DNA of 64,000 nucleotides, from assembly GCF_014195095.1 (NCBI RefSeq), contig NZ_JACIBC010000007.1, positions 62,001 through 126,000 on the forward strand. The letters run 5' to 3'. Shown here one piece after another: positions 54,770-62,559 of this stretch. The notes beneath the pieces were generated by a model. The model saw nothing but the letters and a program-made list of their open reading frames with translations. It was not told the DNA's origin and made no database searches. The translations under genes were made by a program, and so were the position numbers. Numbering within the stretch: position 1 is the stretch's first letter; each line of letters opens with the position of its first letter. Source of the DNA: Rhizobium sp. BK602 (lineage in GTDB: Bacteria > Pseudomonadota > Alphaproteobacteria > Rhizobiales > Rhizobiaceae).

Positions 54770-57700
54770 GCGCCCCCGCCCCCGCTCTTGCCCCAGCATT
54801 TGAAATCACGCCCTTCTTCGAGATCGGCGCGCGCACCAACTTCTCCTTTCTCGAAGGCGCCTCGCATCCGGAGGAGATGGTCATCCAGGCTGCGCGCCTG
54901 AAGCTGTCCGGACTGGGAATTGCCGACCGCAATTCGGTTGCCGGCGTGGTCAAGGCGCATGCGCATGCCAAGCTTCTCCAGGCGGAATATGAGAGGGTGG
55001 TCGCGGACAATGCGGAGCGCCGGAAACGGGGGGAGCCGGAGCAGGAAGCCCTGAAACCGGTTCCTTTCCAACCTGGTGCCCGGCTGGTCTTTGCCGACGA
55101 AACGCCCGATATCCTCGCTTTCCCGCAGAACCGCCAGGGCTGGGCGCATCTTTGCCGGCTGCTCAGCGCCGGCAATCTGCGCGGCGAGAAAGGCATTTGC
55201 ATCCTCAACGAAAGCGATCTGCTGGAATGGGGCGACGAGATGATGCTGGCGCTCGTTCCGGATGCCGCGAGCGTGGAGACAACGGAGGGGCAGGCAAGGC
55301 TGGAGCAATGCCTTGCGCGGCTATGGATGCGCTTCGGCCGGAAGCTCCATATGGTCCTGTCGCCGGCCTATGACGGGCAGGATCGGCTGGTCTTTGCCTC
55401 ACTTTCCATTCTGGCGCAGCGCAACGGCGTGCGGCTGATCGCCAGCAACCAGCCGCTTTATCACGCAACCGAACGCAAGCCGCTTGCCGACATCGTGACC
55501 TCGATCCGCGAGCATGTACCGATCGCCGAAGCCGGCTTCAAACTGGCGGCAAATGCTGAACGTTTCCTGAAGGACGGAGCCGAGATGACGCGGCTCTTCC
55601 GGGATTATCCGAAAGCCATCGCCAATACGCAGAAATTCCTTAGTCGGCTGTCTTTTTCGCTGGATGAGCTGAAGCATAATTATCCCGATGAGAGCATTCC
55701 CGGCGAAAGCGTTGCGGAAACGCTGGAGCGGCTGACCTGGGAGGGCGCGAAATGGCGGTATCCTGACAAGATTCCCGAGAAGGTCTCGATGCAGATCGAG
55801 CATGAGCTCAAGCTTATCCGCGAGCGGCAATATGAGCCCTATTTCCTGACGGTGCACCGCATCATGGCGTTTGCCCGCAGCGAGAATATCCTGTGCCAGG
55901 GGCGGGGATCGGCGGCCAATTCGACGGTCTGCTATTGTCTCAGGATTACCGAGGTCAATCCGGAAATGACGACCCTGCTCTTCGAGCGCTTCATCTCGAC
56001 GGAGCGGGAGGAGCCGCCGGACATCGATGTCGATTTCGAGCATGAGAAGCGTGAAGAGGTCATTCAGTTCATCTACAGGCATTACGCCAAGGAACATGCC
56101 GGACTGACGGCGGCGGTCACCAGCTACCGGGCGCGTTCGGCCGGCCGCGAAGTCGCCAAGGCCTTCGGCCTGTCGGAGGATGTGCAGTCGGCGCTTGCGA
56201 GCGGCGTCTGGGGCTGGTCGACGGAGGAGCTGTCCGAACGGGAAGCCAGGCTTGCCAGCCTCGATCTCAAGGACAAGACGACGCGGCGTGTCCTGTCCTA
56301 TGCCACGACATTGATGGGCTTTCCGCGGCATCTGACCCAGCATGTCGGCGGTTTCGTCATCACCAAGGACCGGCTGGACGAGGTGGTGCCGATCATGAAA
56401 ACGGCGATGGACGACCGCTACATGATCGAATGGAACAAGGACGATCTCGACAATCTCAATATATTGAAGATCGACGTGCTGGCGCTCGGCATGCTGACCT
56501 GTCTCGCCAAGGCCTTCGATCTCCTTCTGCTGCATTATGACGTGAAGAAGCAGCTTGCCGATCTTGGCAGCGGCGAATATCCCGACGGAATCCCGGTCTA
56601 TGACATGATCTGCCGCGCCGATACGATCGGTGTCTTCCAGATCGAAAGCCGGGCGCAGATGAGCATGCTGCCGCGCCTCAAGCCGCGCAAATTCTATGAT
56701 CTGGTCATCGAGGTGGCGATTGTTCGCCCGGGCCCGATCCAGGGCAACATGGTGCATCCCTATCTCAAGCGGCGGGACGACGTCCTTCACAACCGGCCGA
56801 TCGATTATCACCGGCCGGAATTGAAGGCGGTTCTGGAGCGAACGCTGGGTGTTCCCCTGTTCCAGGAACAGGCGATGCAGATCGCCATTACGGCCGCCGG
56901 ATTTTCGGCCGCCAAGGCTGACCGCCTGCGCCGATCCATGGCGACCTTCAAGCGGACGGGAAAAGTCGACGAGTTCAAGCAGGACATGGTTTCGGGCATG
57001 GTCGCGAACGGTTACCCTCCCGACTTTGCCGAACGCTGCTTCAGCCAGATCGAAGGCTTCGGCGAATATGGCTTTCCCGAAAGCCATGCCGCCTCCTTCG
57101 CCCTTCTCGTCTACGCCTCCTCCTGGCTCAAGACCTATTATCCCGATGTCTTCTGCGCGGCGATCCTCAATGCCCAGCCGATGGGCTTCTATGCGCCGGC
57201 GCAGCTCGTGCGCGATGCGCGCGAGCATGGCGTCGAGGTTCGGCCGGTGGATGTCAACCGGTCCGGCTGGGATTGCCTGCTGGAGGACGCGAGGTTCGAT
57301 CGGGAGGCGATCGAACCCCGGCATGCGTCGATGCGCGATCACATCAGGACGCGATGTGCCGTCCGCCTCGGCTTCCGGCAGGTCAAGGGCCTGTCGGACA
57401 AGGAAATGGAGCAGTTCGTCGCCCGTCGCGGCGATGGCTATCGGTCCGTGCGCGATCTCTGGCTGCGCTCCGGGCTTGCCAAAGCGCAGATCGAACGCCT
57501 GGCGGATGCCGATGCCTTCGGCTCCATCGGCCTGAGCCGGCGCGAGGCCCTCTGGGCGGTCAGGGCGCTCGATGCCGGCAGTGCGGCCGAGAAGCTTCCG
57601 CTCTTCGATCTCGGCGATCATGCGGAGCTGCAGGTGGAGCCGGCGGTGTCGCTCCCCGAAATGCTGCCCGGCGAGCAGGTGATCGAGGACTACCGTTATC

Positions 57701-58254
57701 TATCGCTATCCCTGAAGGCGCATCCGGTTTCCTTCCTGCGCGCCGATTTCGCGCGGCAGGGCATCGTGCGCAGCCGGGATCTGCCCTCTGTCGCCAACGG
57801 CCGGATGGTGACGATCGCCGGGCTGGTGCTGGTGCGCCAGCGGCCGGGTTCGGCCAAGGGCGTGATCTTCATGACGCTGGAGGACGAGACCGGCGTCGCC
57901 AATGCGATCGTCTGGCCGAAAATGTTCGAGAAATACCGCGCCATCGTCATGGGCGCCCGGCTGGTGAAGATCCGTGGCCGCCTGCAGAGCGAGAGCGGCG
58001 TCATCCATGTGGTGGTCGATCACATCGAGGACATGACGCCGGCGCTTGGCATCCTGCAACGCGACAGCAGACGTTTCGGCGTCAGCGACCGGGCGGACGA
58101 GGCTTTGCGCCCGACCATGGATCATCGGCAGCGAAGACATGCTGGCGGACCTGGGCATCCGGATCGCGGGCAGGACGGCAAGGTCGCGACAGATGGCCGC
58201 AAGGATGCCGCCGAGACCGCCAGGGTCATGCCGCGCGGCCGCAATTTTCATTGA
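54766..58254 (+). CDS. dnaE2: Error-prone DNA polymerase DnaE2
   Basis: DnaE2 (ImuC) is the C-family polymerase that performs translesion synthesis under SOS. The 1162 aa product has the PHP domain (NFSFLEGASHPEEMV, DRNSVAGVVKAH), the palm motifs with catalytic Asp residues (PPDIDVDFEHEKREE), the fingers and beta-binding region, and an OB fold (VTIAGLVLVRQRPGSAKGVIFMTLEDETG, as two pieces). It starts at the ATGA overlap with imuB. The C-terminus is extended and basic (ending MPRGRNFH). The cassette forms a single LexA-controlled operon. Confidence 0.95.
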   Translation: MSAPAPALAPAFEITPFFEIGARTNFSFLEGASHPEEMVIQAARLKLSGLGIADRNSVAGVVKAHAHAKLLQAEYERVVADNAERRKRGEPEQEALKPVPFQPGARLVFADETPDILAFPQNRQGWAHLCRLLSAGNLRGEKGICILNESDLLEWGDEMMLALVPDAASVETTEGQARLEQCLARLWMRFGRKLHMVLSPAYDGQDRLVFASLSILAQRNGVRLIASNQPLYHATERKPLADIVTSIREHVPIAEAGFKLAANAERFLKDGAEMTRLFRDYPKAIANTQKFLSRLSFSLDELKHNYPDESIPGESVAETLERLTWEGAKWRYPDKIPEKVSMQIEHELKLIRERQYEPYFLTVHRIMAFARSENILCQGRGSAANSTVCYCLRITEVNPEMTTLLFERFISTEREEPPDIDVDFEHEKREEVIQFIYRHYAKEHAGLTAAVTSYRARSAGREVAKAFGLSEDVQSALASGVWGWSTEELSEREARLASLDLKDKTTRRVLSYATTLMGFPRHLTQHVGGFVITKDRLDEVVPIMKTAMDDRYMIEWNKDDLDNLNILKIDVLALGMLTCLAKAFDLLLLHYDVKKQLADLGSGEYPDGIPVYDMICRADTIGVFQIESRAQMSMLPRLKPRKFYDLVIEVAIVRPGPIQGNMVHPYLKRRDDVLHNRPIDYHRPELKAVLERTLGVPLFQEQAMQIAITAAGFSAAKADRLRRSMATFKRTGKVDEFKQDMVSGMVANGYPPDFAERCFSQIEGFGEYGFPESHAASFALLVYASSWLKTYYPDVFCAAILNAQPMGFYAPAQLVRDAREHGVEVRPVDVNRSGWDCLLEDARFDREAIEPRHASMRDHIRTRCAVRLGFRQVKGLSDKEMEQFVARRGDGYRSVRDLWLRSGLAKAQIERLADADAFGSIGLSRREALWAVRALDAGSAAEKLPLFDLGDHAELQVEPAVSLPEMLPGEQVIEDYRYLSLSLKAHPVSFLRADFARQGIVRSRDLPSVANGRMVTIAGLVLVRQRPGSAKGVIFMTLEDETGVANAIVWPKMFEKYRAIVMGARLVKIRGRLQSESGVIHVVVDHIEDMTPALGILQRDSRRFGVSDRADEALRPTMDHRQRRHAGGPGHPDRGQDGKVATDGRKDAAETARVMPRGRNFH

Positions 58255-58296
58255 AATCGATCGGTGGTGCCTCGGATAGGGCGATGCCGGCCGTGC

Positions 58297-58393
58297 CTAG
58301 AGCGGTTCAGCGTTTCACGGAACCGCTCTAGGCTTTTGTCCGATGCAATTCCGGACGGGAAACCGCTGCGCGTTTTTCATGGATTTGCTCTAG
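58297..58393. repeat. Dispersed two-palindrome intergenic repeat, copy 4
   Basis: The first palindrome is CTAGAGCGGTTC with GAACCGCTCTAG, a perfect 12-base pair of arms (58297-58331). The second is GCAATTCC with GGATTTGC around ACGGGAAACCGCTGCGCG. It lies between dnaE2 and bfd. Confidence 0.82.
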
Positions 58394-58414
58394 CGAAAAA
58401 TGAATCGATTTTTC

Positions 58415-58443
58415 TTGACAAAGATCGTCTTCTTTCGCAGATA
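58415..58443 (+). promoter_or_regulatory. Candidate promoter of bfd-bfr
   Basis: TTGACA (58415-58420), a 17-base spacer and CAGATA (58438-58443) stand 40 bases before the bfd start. Iron-responsive control by Irr or RirA is known for bacterioferritin genes in rhizobia but no specific operator is identified here. Confidence 0.45.
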
Positions 58444-58483
58444 ACAAGACAGCAAATGTCATGTTTGACGGGCTGAGCGAAGA

Positions 58484-58795
58484 ATGCTGGTTTGTAGCTG
58501 TAATTACATCACCGACAAGGAAATCCGGGAGGTCATCACCGAGCTCCTCGATCAGGACTGTTGGCAGCTCATCGTCCCCGCCAAGGTGTATCACGCCATG
58601 TCGAAGCGCGGCCGTTGCTGCGGCTGTTTCCCGAATGTCGTTGATATCATTATACAGACAACCGAGGACTATCATGCCCGTCGCCACTCGACGGAAGCCG
58701 AAATATTTGATTTCATGTCCCGCCTGAAAAAATTCCATGAAGAAAACAGGAGAGCGGACATTGAAAGGCGACAAAAAAGTCATCGAGCGGCTTAA
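58484..58795 (+). CDS. bfd: Bacterioferritin-associated ferredoxin-like [2Fe-2S] protein
   Basis: Bfd binds bacterioferritin and reduces its iron core for release. The 103 aa product starts MLVCSCNYITDKEI, with Cys4 and Cys6, and has a second pair at Cys45/Cys48 (GRCCGCF). That gives C-x-C-x38-C-x2-C, wider than the x31-32 spacing of E. coli Bfd, with two further Cys (26 and 46) and a 35-residue charged tail. It overlaps the bfr start by 35 bases. A divergent Bfd or a related ferredoxin is possible. Confidence 0.8.
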   Translation: MLVCSCNYITDKEIREVITELLDQDCWQLIVPAKVYHAMSKRGRCCGCFPNVVDIIIQTTEDYHARRHSTEAEIFDFMSRLKKFHEENRRADIERRQKSHRAA

Positions 58796-59246
58796 CGAGG
58801 CTCTGTTCCTCGAGCTCGGCGCAGTCAACCAATATTGGGTTCATTATCGGCTTCTCGAGGACTGGGGCTATACCAAGCTCGCCAAGAAGGAGCGCGCGGA
58901 ATCCATCGAGGAGATGCAGCACGCCGACCGCCTCGTCGCCCGCATCATCTTCCTCGAAGGTCATCCGAACCTGCAGACCCTGGCGCCCCTGCGCATCGGC
59001 CAGAATGTCAAGGAAGTGCTGGAAGCGGATCTCGCCGGCGAATACGACGCCCGCACCGCCTACAAGAAGTCGCGCGACATCTGTCATGACGCCGGCGACT
59101 ACGTGTCGATGAAGCTGTTCGAGGAGCTGCTGATCGACGAGGAAGGCCATATCGACTTCTTGGAAACCCAGCTCGAGCTGCTCGGCAAGATCGGCGAGGC
59201 CAAATACGGCCAGCTCAATGCCGATTCGGCCGATTCCGCCGAATAA
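58761..59246 (+). CDS. bfr: Bacterioferritin
   Basis: Bfr is the haem-containing 24-mer ferritin that stores iron. From TTG 58761 (MKGDKKVIERLNEALFLELGAVNQYWVHYRLLEDWG) it is 161 aa, the canonical length, with AGGAGAG upstream. The ferroxidase ligands (Glu18 in LELGAVNQYW, Glu51 and His54 in IEEMQHADRL, Glu94, Glu127, His130 in EEGHIDFLE) and the haem ligand Met52 are present. The start overlaps bfd, so the pair is an operon. Confidence 0.94.
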   Translation: MKGDKKVIERLNEALFLELGAVNQYWVHYRLLEDWGYTKLAKKERAESIEEMQHADRLVARIIFLEGHPNLQTLAPLRIGQNVKEVLEADLAGEYDARTAYKKSRDICHDAGDYVSMKLFEELLIDEEGHIDFLETQLELLGKIGEAKYGQLNADSADSAE

Positions 59247-59258
59247 TCGCATCCCGTT

Positions 59259-59281
59259 CCGGCCGCTTTTGCGGCGGCCGG
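59259..59281. terminator. Hairpin between bfr and rppH
   Basis: CCGGCCGC, a TTTT-containing loop and GCGGCCGG form an 8-base stem between two convergent genes. The T-tract is weak, so termination strength is uncertain. Confidence 0.45.
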
Positions 59282-59293
59282 ATCTCCTACGCC

Positions 59294-59833
59294 TCAGTCT
59301 TCAGCCTTCAGGCCGGCCAGGTGCTGGAATTCAGCCACCACCTGCTCATAGACCGAGCGTTTGAAGGCGACGATCAAACCCGGAAGCTGCGTCATCGGCT
59401 TCCATTCCCAGGCATCGAATTCCGGATCATGACCGCCCGGCGGCGGGTTGATGGCGATTTCGCTCCCGTCGCCATCGAAACGGAAGGCGAACCAGCGCTG
59501 GGTCTGGCCGCGGAATTTCCCCTTGAGGCCGATGCCGATCAACTGCGGCGGCAGATCGTAGTTGATCCATTCCCTCGCTTCGGCCAGCAGCGTCACCGTC
59601 TTCATGCCGGTCTCTTCGTAAAGTTCGCGATAGGCGGCTTCCAGCGGGTCCTCGCCCGCGTCGATGCCGCCCTGCGGCATCTGCCAGAGCTGCGGCGAGC
59701 CGTCATATTCGGAGTTTCCGACCGGAATGCGCCGGCCGGCCCAGACCAGGCCGTCGCGGTTCAGCACCATGATGCCGACGCAGGGGCGGTAAGGCAGGTC
59801 TTCGGCTCTGACGGGCGTATGGGGCTTGCTCAT
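59294..59833 (-). CDS. rppH: RNA pyrophosphohydrolase RppH
   Basis: RppH removes pyrophosphate from the 5' end of mRNAs and triggers decay. The 179 aa Nudix product has PYRPCVGIMVLNRDGLVWAGRR and WQMPQGGIDAGED, then the Nudix box completed by REL-EETG-M-type residues (AYRELYEETGM), and EFDAWEWKPMTQLPGLIVAFKR. ATG 59833 (MSKPHTPV) is chosen; a frame opening at 59899 lies in a repeat. It follows a repeat element and the YibQ-type deacetylase gene on the same strand. Confidence 0.93.
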   Translation of the reverse strand: MSKPHTPVRAEDLPYRPCVGIMVLNRDGLVWAGRRIPVGNSEYDGSPQLWQMPQGGIDAGEDPLEAAYRELYEETGMKTVTLLAEAREWINYDLPPQLIGIGLKGKFRGQTQRWFAFRFDGDGSEIAINPPPGGHDPEFDAWEWKPMTQLPGLIVAFKRSVYEQVVAEFQHLAGLKAED

Positions 59834-59860
59834 CTTCGTTCTCCAGCGGTCAGGAATGTC

Positions 59861-59945
59861 TAGAGCGTGCAACCGCTCTAACTTATTGTTTCTGCTCAAT
59901 TCCGGATGGAAAACCGCTAACGCACTTTTCCTGGAATTGCTTTAG
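59861..59945. repeat. Dispersed two-palindrome intergenic repeat, copy 5
   Basis: TAGAGCG...CGCTCTA (59861-59880) is followed by CAATTCC and GGAATTG around ACGCACTTTTCC-type core. It supplies the C-terminal codons (KAIPGKVR) and TAG stop of the deacetylase gene at 59917-59943. Confidence 0.85.
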
Positions 59946-61116
59946 GGTCGTCGGTTAGCGCCGAGACGGCGACGATCTCGATGCCGCGCATGGCCGCCTC
60001 CTCGCTCCATTTGCTGATGGCGTCGATGCTCTCGTCGAAGGCGGCGGCGACGCCGATGGCCGAGCCGTTGCGACGCGCGACGCGCTCCAGCTCGTCAAGC
60101 TTCTTCAGGATGGCGTCCTGCTGCAACTCGCCGTCGAGCTGCATGTCGGCGAAGGCATGCGGTGTTTCCAGCGCCTTGGCGATGGCGCCGGATTTGGATT
60201 GGGCGGAGGAGCCGTCGTCGAGGAACAGCAGGCCGCGCTTGCCGATATCGCGCATGACGGGCTGCAGGGCGTCGGTGTTCGACAGGAAGCGCCCACCCAG
60301 ATAGTTCATCACGCCGGTATAGTTGGTGATCCTGCCCATGGCCTTATGCAGGTTCTCGATGTTCCTGGCCGCCGGCTGCGAGGTCAGGAGCGTATCCGGC
60401 CCGGGATTGTTGCCGGGATAGTCGAAAGGTTCGAGCGGCACCTGGATCAGGATCTCATGTCCGCCGCGCCGCGCCTCCTGCATCCAGCGCTGCAGGCTGT
60501 TGCCGCTGGCGGCAAAGGCAAGGGTGATATCTTCCGGCAGTTTCTCGATGGCCCGCTGCGTGCCGGTCTGGCTGAGGCCGAGACCGCTGACGACGATGGC
60601 GACGCGCGTGCCGCGCGCGCCGGACCAGGGTCGCGCATATTGATCCATCGGCCGCAGCCCGCTTGGCGCGGTGATCGGCAGCCTGCCGAAAGGCGAATCC
60701 TCCAGCAGGCTGTCGTTCGGCGTTGCCGCCATGCGCGGGTCCTGGCCGATCTGATTGGCGTTGATCAGCACCGGACCGCTGCCGTCGCGCGTGTTCGGGC
60801 TGAACATGGTCACGACCGAGCCGTCGCCGGTGACGATCCGCGAGCTATTGGCACCGGATTGTGGATCGACCTCCGTCAGGCCCGTTTGAGCGGCCGGAGC
60901 CGGCCTGTCGTCGGCCGGCGGCGCAGGAGCAGTCTTCTCGGCCGCCACGATGGGCTGGGTTTTCTGGAGATCGTCGCGCAACAGCGCCGAATAGAGGGAA
61001 AAGCTGGCGATCGCGATCAGGCAGAGGCCGCCGAGGATGCGACCGAAGGGCGGGCGTGGCCGTTTCCGGCCAGGGCCGCGATTCTGGCCGAGCGGTGCAT
61101 GCAAATCCGTTCCCAA
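59917..61116 (-). CDS. Divergent polysaccharide deacetylase (YibQ/DUF610 type)
   Basis: The 399 aa product has an N-terminal basic stretch and a single hydrophobic segment (GLCLIAIASFSLYSALL), so it is probably anchored in the inner membrane with a periplasmic domain. The core contains RVAIVVSGLGLSQTGTQRAI, QVPLEPFDYPGNNPGPDTLL, GVMNYLGGRFLS and LLFLDDGSSAQSK, matching the divergent polysaccharide-deacetylase family, likely on envelope glycans. The start is TTG 61116 with GGGGTGGA upstream; a second TTG at 61134 is possible. Its last residues come from a repeat element. Confidence 0.85.
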   Translation of the reverse strand: MGTDLHAPLGQNRGPGRKRPRPPFGRILGGLCLIAIASFSLYSALLRDDLQKTQPIVAAEKTAPAPPADDRPAPAAQTGLTEVDPQSGANSSRIVTGDGSVVTMFSPNTRDGSGPVLINANQIGQDPRMAATPNDSLLEDSPFGRLPITAPSGLRPMDQYARPWSGARGTRVAIVVSGLGLSQTGTQRAIEKLPEDITLAFAASGNSLQRWMQEARRGGHEILIQVPLEPFDYPGNNPGPDTLLTSQPAARNIENLHKAMGRITNYTGVMNYLGGRFLSNTDALQPVMRDIGKRGLLFLDDGSSAQSKSGAIAKALETPHAFADMQLDGELQQDAILKKLDELERVARRNGSAIGVAAAFDESIDAISKWSEEAAMRGIEIVAVSALTDDPKAIPGKVR

Positions 61117-61196
61117 AGTCCGTATCCACCCCAAGCGGGAAACTGTCTGCTCCGGAGCGCTCCCTCATCGGCGGCGCGGAGGATTCCCCGGATATG

Positions 61197-61228
61197 AAAG
61201 CGCCGGGTCTGTTTCCAGCCCGGCGCTG
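61197..61228 (-). terminator. Hairpin after ctpA
   Basis: On the minus strand AGCGCCGGG and CCCGGCGCT form a 9-base stem with TTTC after it, close to the ctpA stop. It is a plausible partial terminator before the downstream deacetylase gene. Confidence 0.65.
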
Positions 61229-61233
61229 CTTCC

Positions 61234-62559
61234 TTATTTGGAGGAGACCGCCTTTTCCGGATTCGGCGGGAAGGCCGGATCGGTCTTGTCGCCGCGCAGC
61301 AGGTCGAGCGCGTATTTGAGCTGGACGTCGTCCTTCGGGTCCGGCGGCACGTAGGCGGCCGAGCCGGAGCCCTGGTCGGTCTCGCTCTGGCCCTTGATGT
61401 GGCCCGGCAGGCTGGATTCGCCCTCGGTCAGGAGCTTGCCCTTCAATTCGTCGGGCAGCGGCTGGTCGACCTTGATGTCCGGCGTGATGCCGGTGCCCTG
61501 GATCGAGCGGCCAGACGGCGTGTAATAGAGCGCCGTCGTCAGGCGCAGTGCGCCATTGCCGTCGCCGAGCGGGATGATCGTCTGCACGGAGCCCTTGCCG
61601 AAGGACTGGGTGCCGACCACGGTGGCGCGGCGCAGATCCTGCAGGGCGCCGGCGACGATTTCCGAAGCGGAAGCCGAACCGCCGTTGATCAGCACGATGA
61701 TCGGCTTGCCGTCGGTGATGTCGCCCGGGCCGGCGTTGAAGCGGCGGGTCTCGTCCGGATTGCGGCCGCGGGTGGAGACGATCTCGCCACGCTCCAGCAC
61801 GTCGTCGGCAACGTTGATCGCCTGGTCGAGCAGGCCGCCCGGATTGAGGCGCAGGTCGAGAACATAGCCCTTCAGCTTGTCGGCAGGGATATCTTTCTTG
61901 ATCTTGGCGATCGCAGCCTCGAGATCCGGCGTGGTCTTCTCGGTGAAGGAAATGATGCGGAGATAGCCGACATCGCCCTCTTCGCGCGACTTGACGGCGG
62001 CAACGGCGATCACGTCACGGATAATGGTAAGCTCGATCGGCTTGTCGGCGCCCTTGCGCATCAGCGTCAGCTTGATCGGCGTCTTGACCGCGCCGCGCAT
62101 CTTCTCGACCGCGTCCTCCAGCTTCAGGCCGCGAACCGACTGGCCGTCGATGGCGGTGATGTAGTCGCCGGCGAGAACGCCGGCCTTGGCGGCGGGCGTG
62201 TCGTCGATGGGGGTGATGACCTTCACCAGGTCGTTGTCCATCGTCACTTCGATGCCGAGACCGCCGAATTCACCCTTGGTCTGGGTGCGCATGTCGTCGG
62301 CATCCTTGGCATTCATGTAGCTCGAATGCGGGTCCAGCGAAGACAGCATGCCGTTGATGGCGGCTTCCACGAGCTTGTCTTCCTGGGGCGGCGTCACGTA
62401 CTGGGCGCGAACGCGTTCAAAGACGTCGCCGAAAATCGACAGCTCCTTGTACGTGGACGAGCCAGCGGCTTCCGCCGGCACCACCGCCGTGTAGATGACG
62501 CTCATCGCGGTCGCACCCATCAATGCGCCAACGAGAACAAGAGAAGCCCTACGTATCAT
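61234..62559 (-). CDS. ctpA: Carboxy-terminal processing protease (S41)
   Basis: CtpA is a periplasmic serine protease that trims envelope proteins. The 441 aa product has an N-terminal signal or anchor (MIRRASLVLVGALMGATA), a PDZ domain (GLGIEVTMDNDLVKVITPIDDTPAAKAGVLAGDYI, in parts) and the S41 catalytic region: VLDLRLNPGGLL, GSASASEIVAGALQD with the nucleophilic Ser, and QSFGKGSVQT with the catalytic Lys. ATG 62559 overlaps the envC stop by 11 bases. In rhizobia ctpA follows envC. Confidence 0.95.
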   Translation of the reverse strand: MIRRASLVLVGALMGATAMSVIYTAVVPAEAAGSSTYKELSIFGDVFERVRAQYVTPPQEDKLVEAAINGMLSSLDPHSSYMNAKDADDMRTQTKGEFGGLGIEVTMDNDLVKVITPIDDTPAAKAGVLAGDYITAIDGQSVRGLKLEDAVEKMRGAVKTPIKLTLMRKGADKPIELTIIRDVIAVAAVKSREEGDVGYLRIISFTEKTTPDLEAAIAKIKKDIPADKLKGYVLDLRLNPGGLLDQAINVADDVLERGEIVSTRGRNPDETRRFNAGPGDITDGKPIIVLINGGSASASEIVAGALQDLRRATVVGTQSFGKGSVQTIIPLGDGNGALRLTTALYYTPSGRSIQGTGITPDIKVDQPLPDELKGKLLTEGESSLPGHIKGQSETDQGSGSAAYVPPDPKDDVQLKYALDLLRGDKTDPAFPPNPEKAVSSK

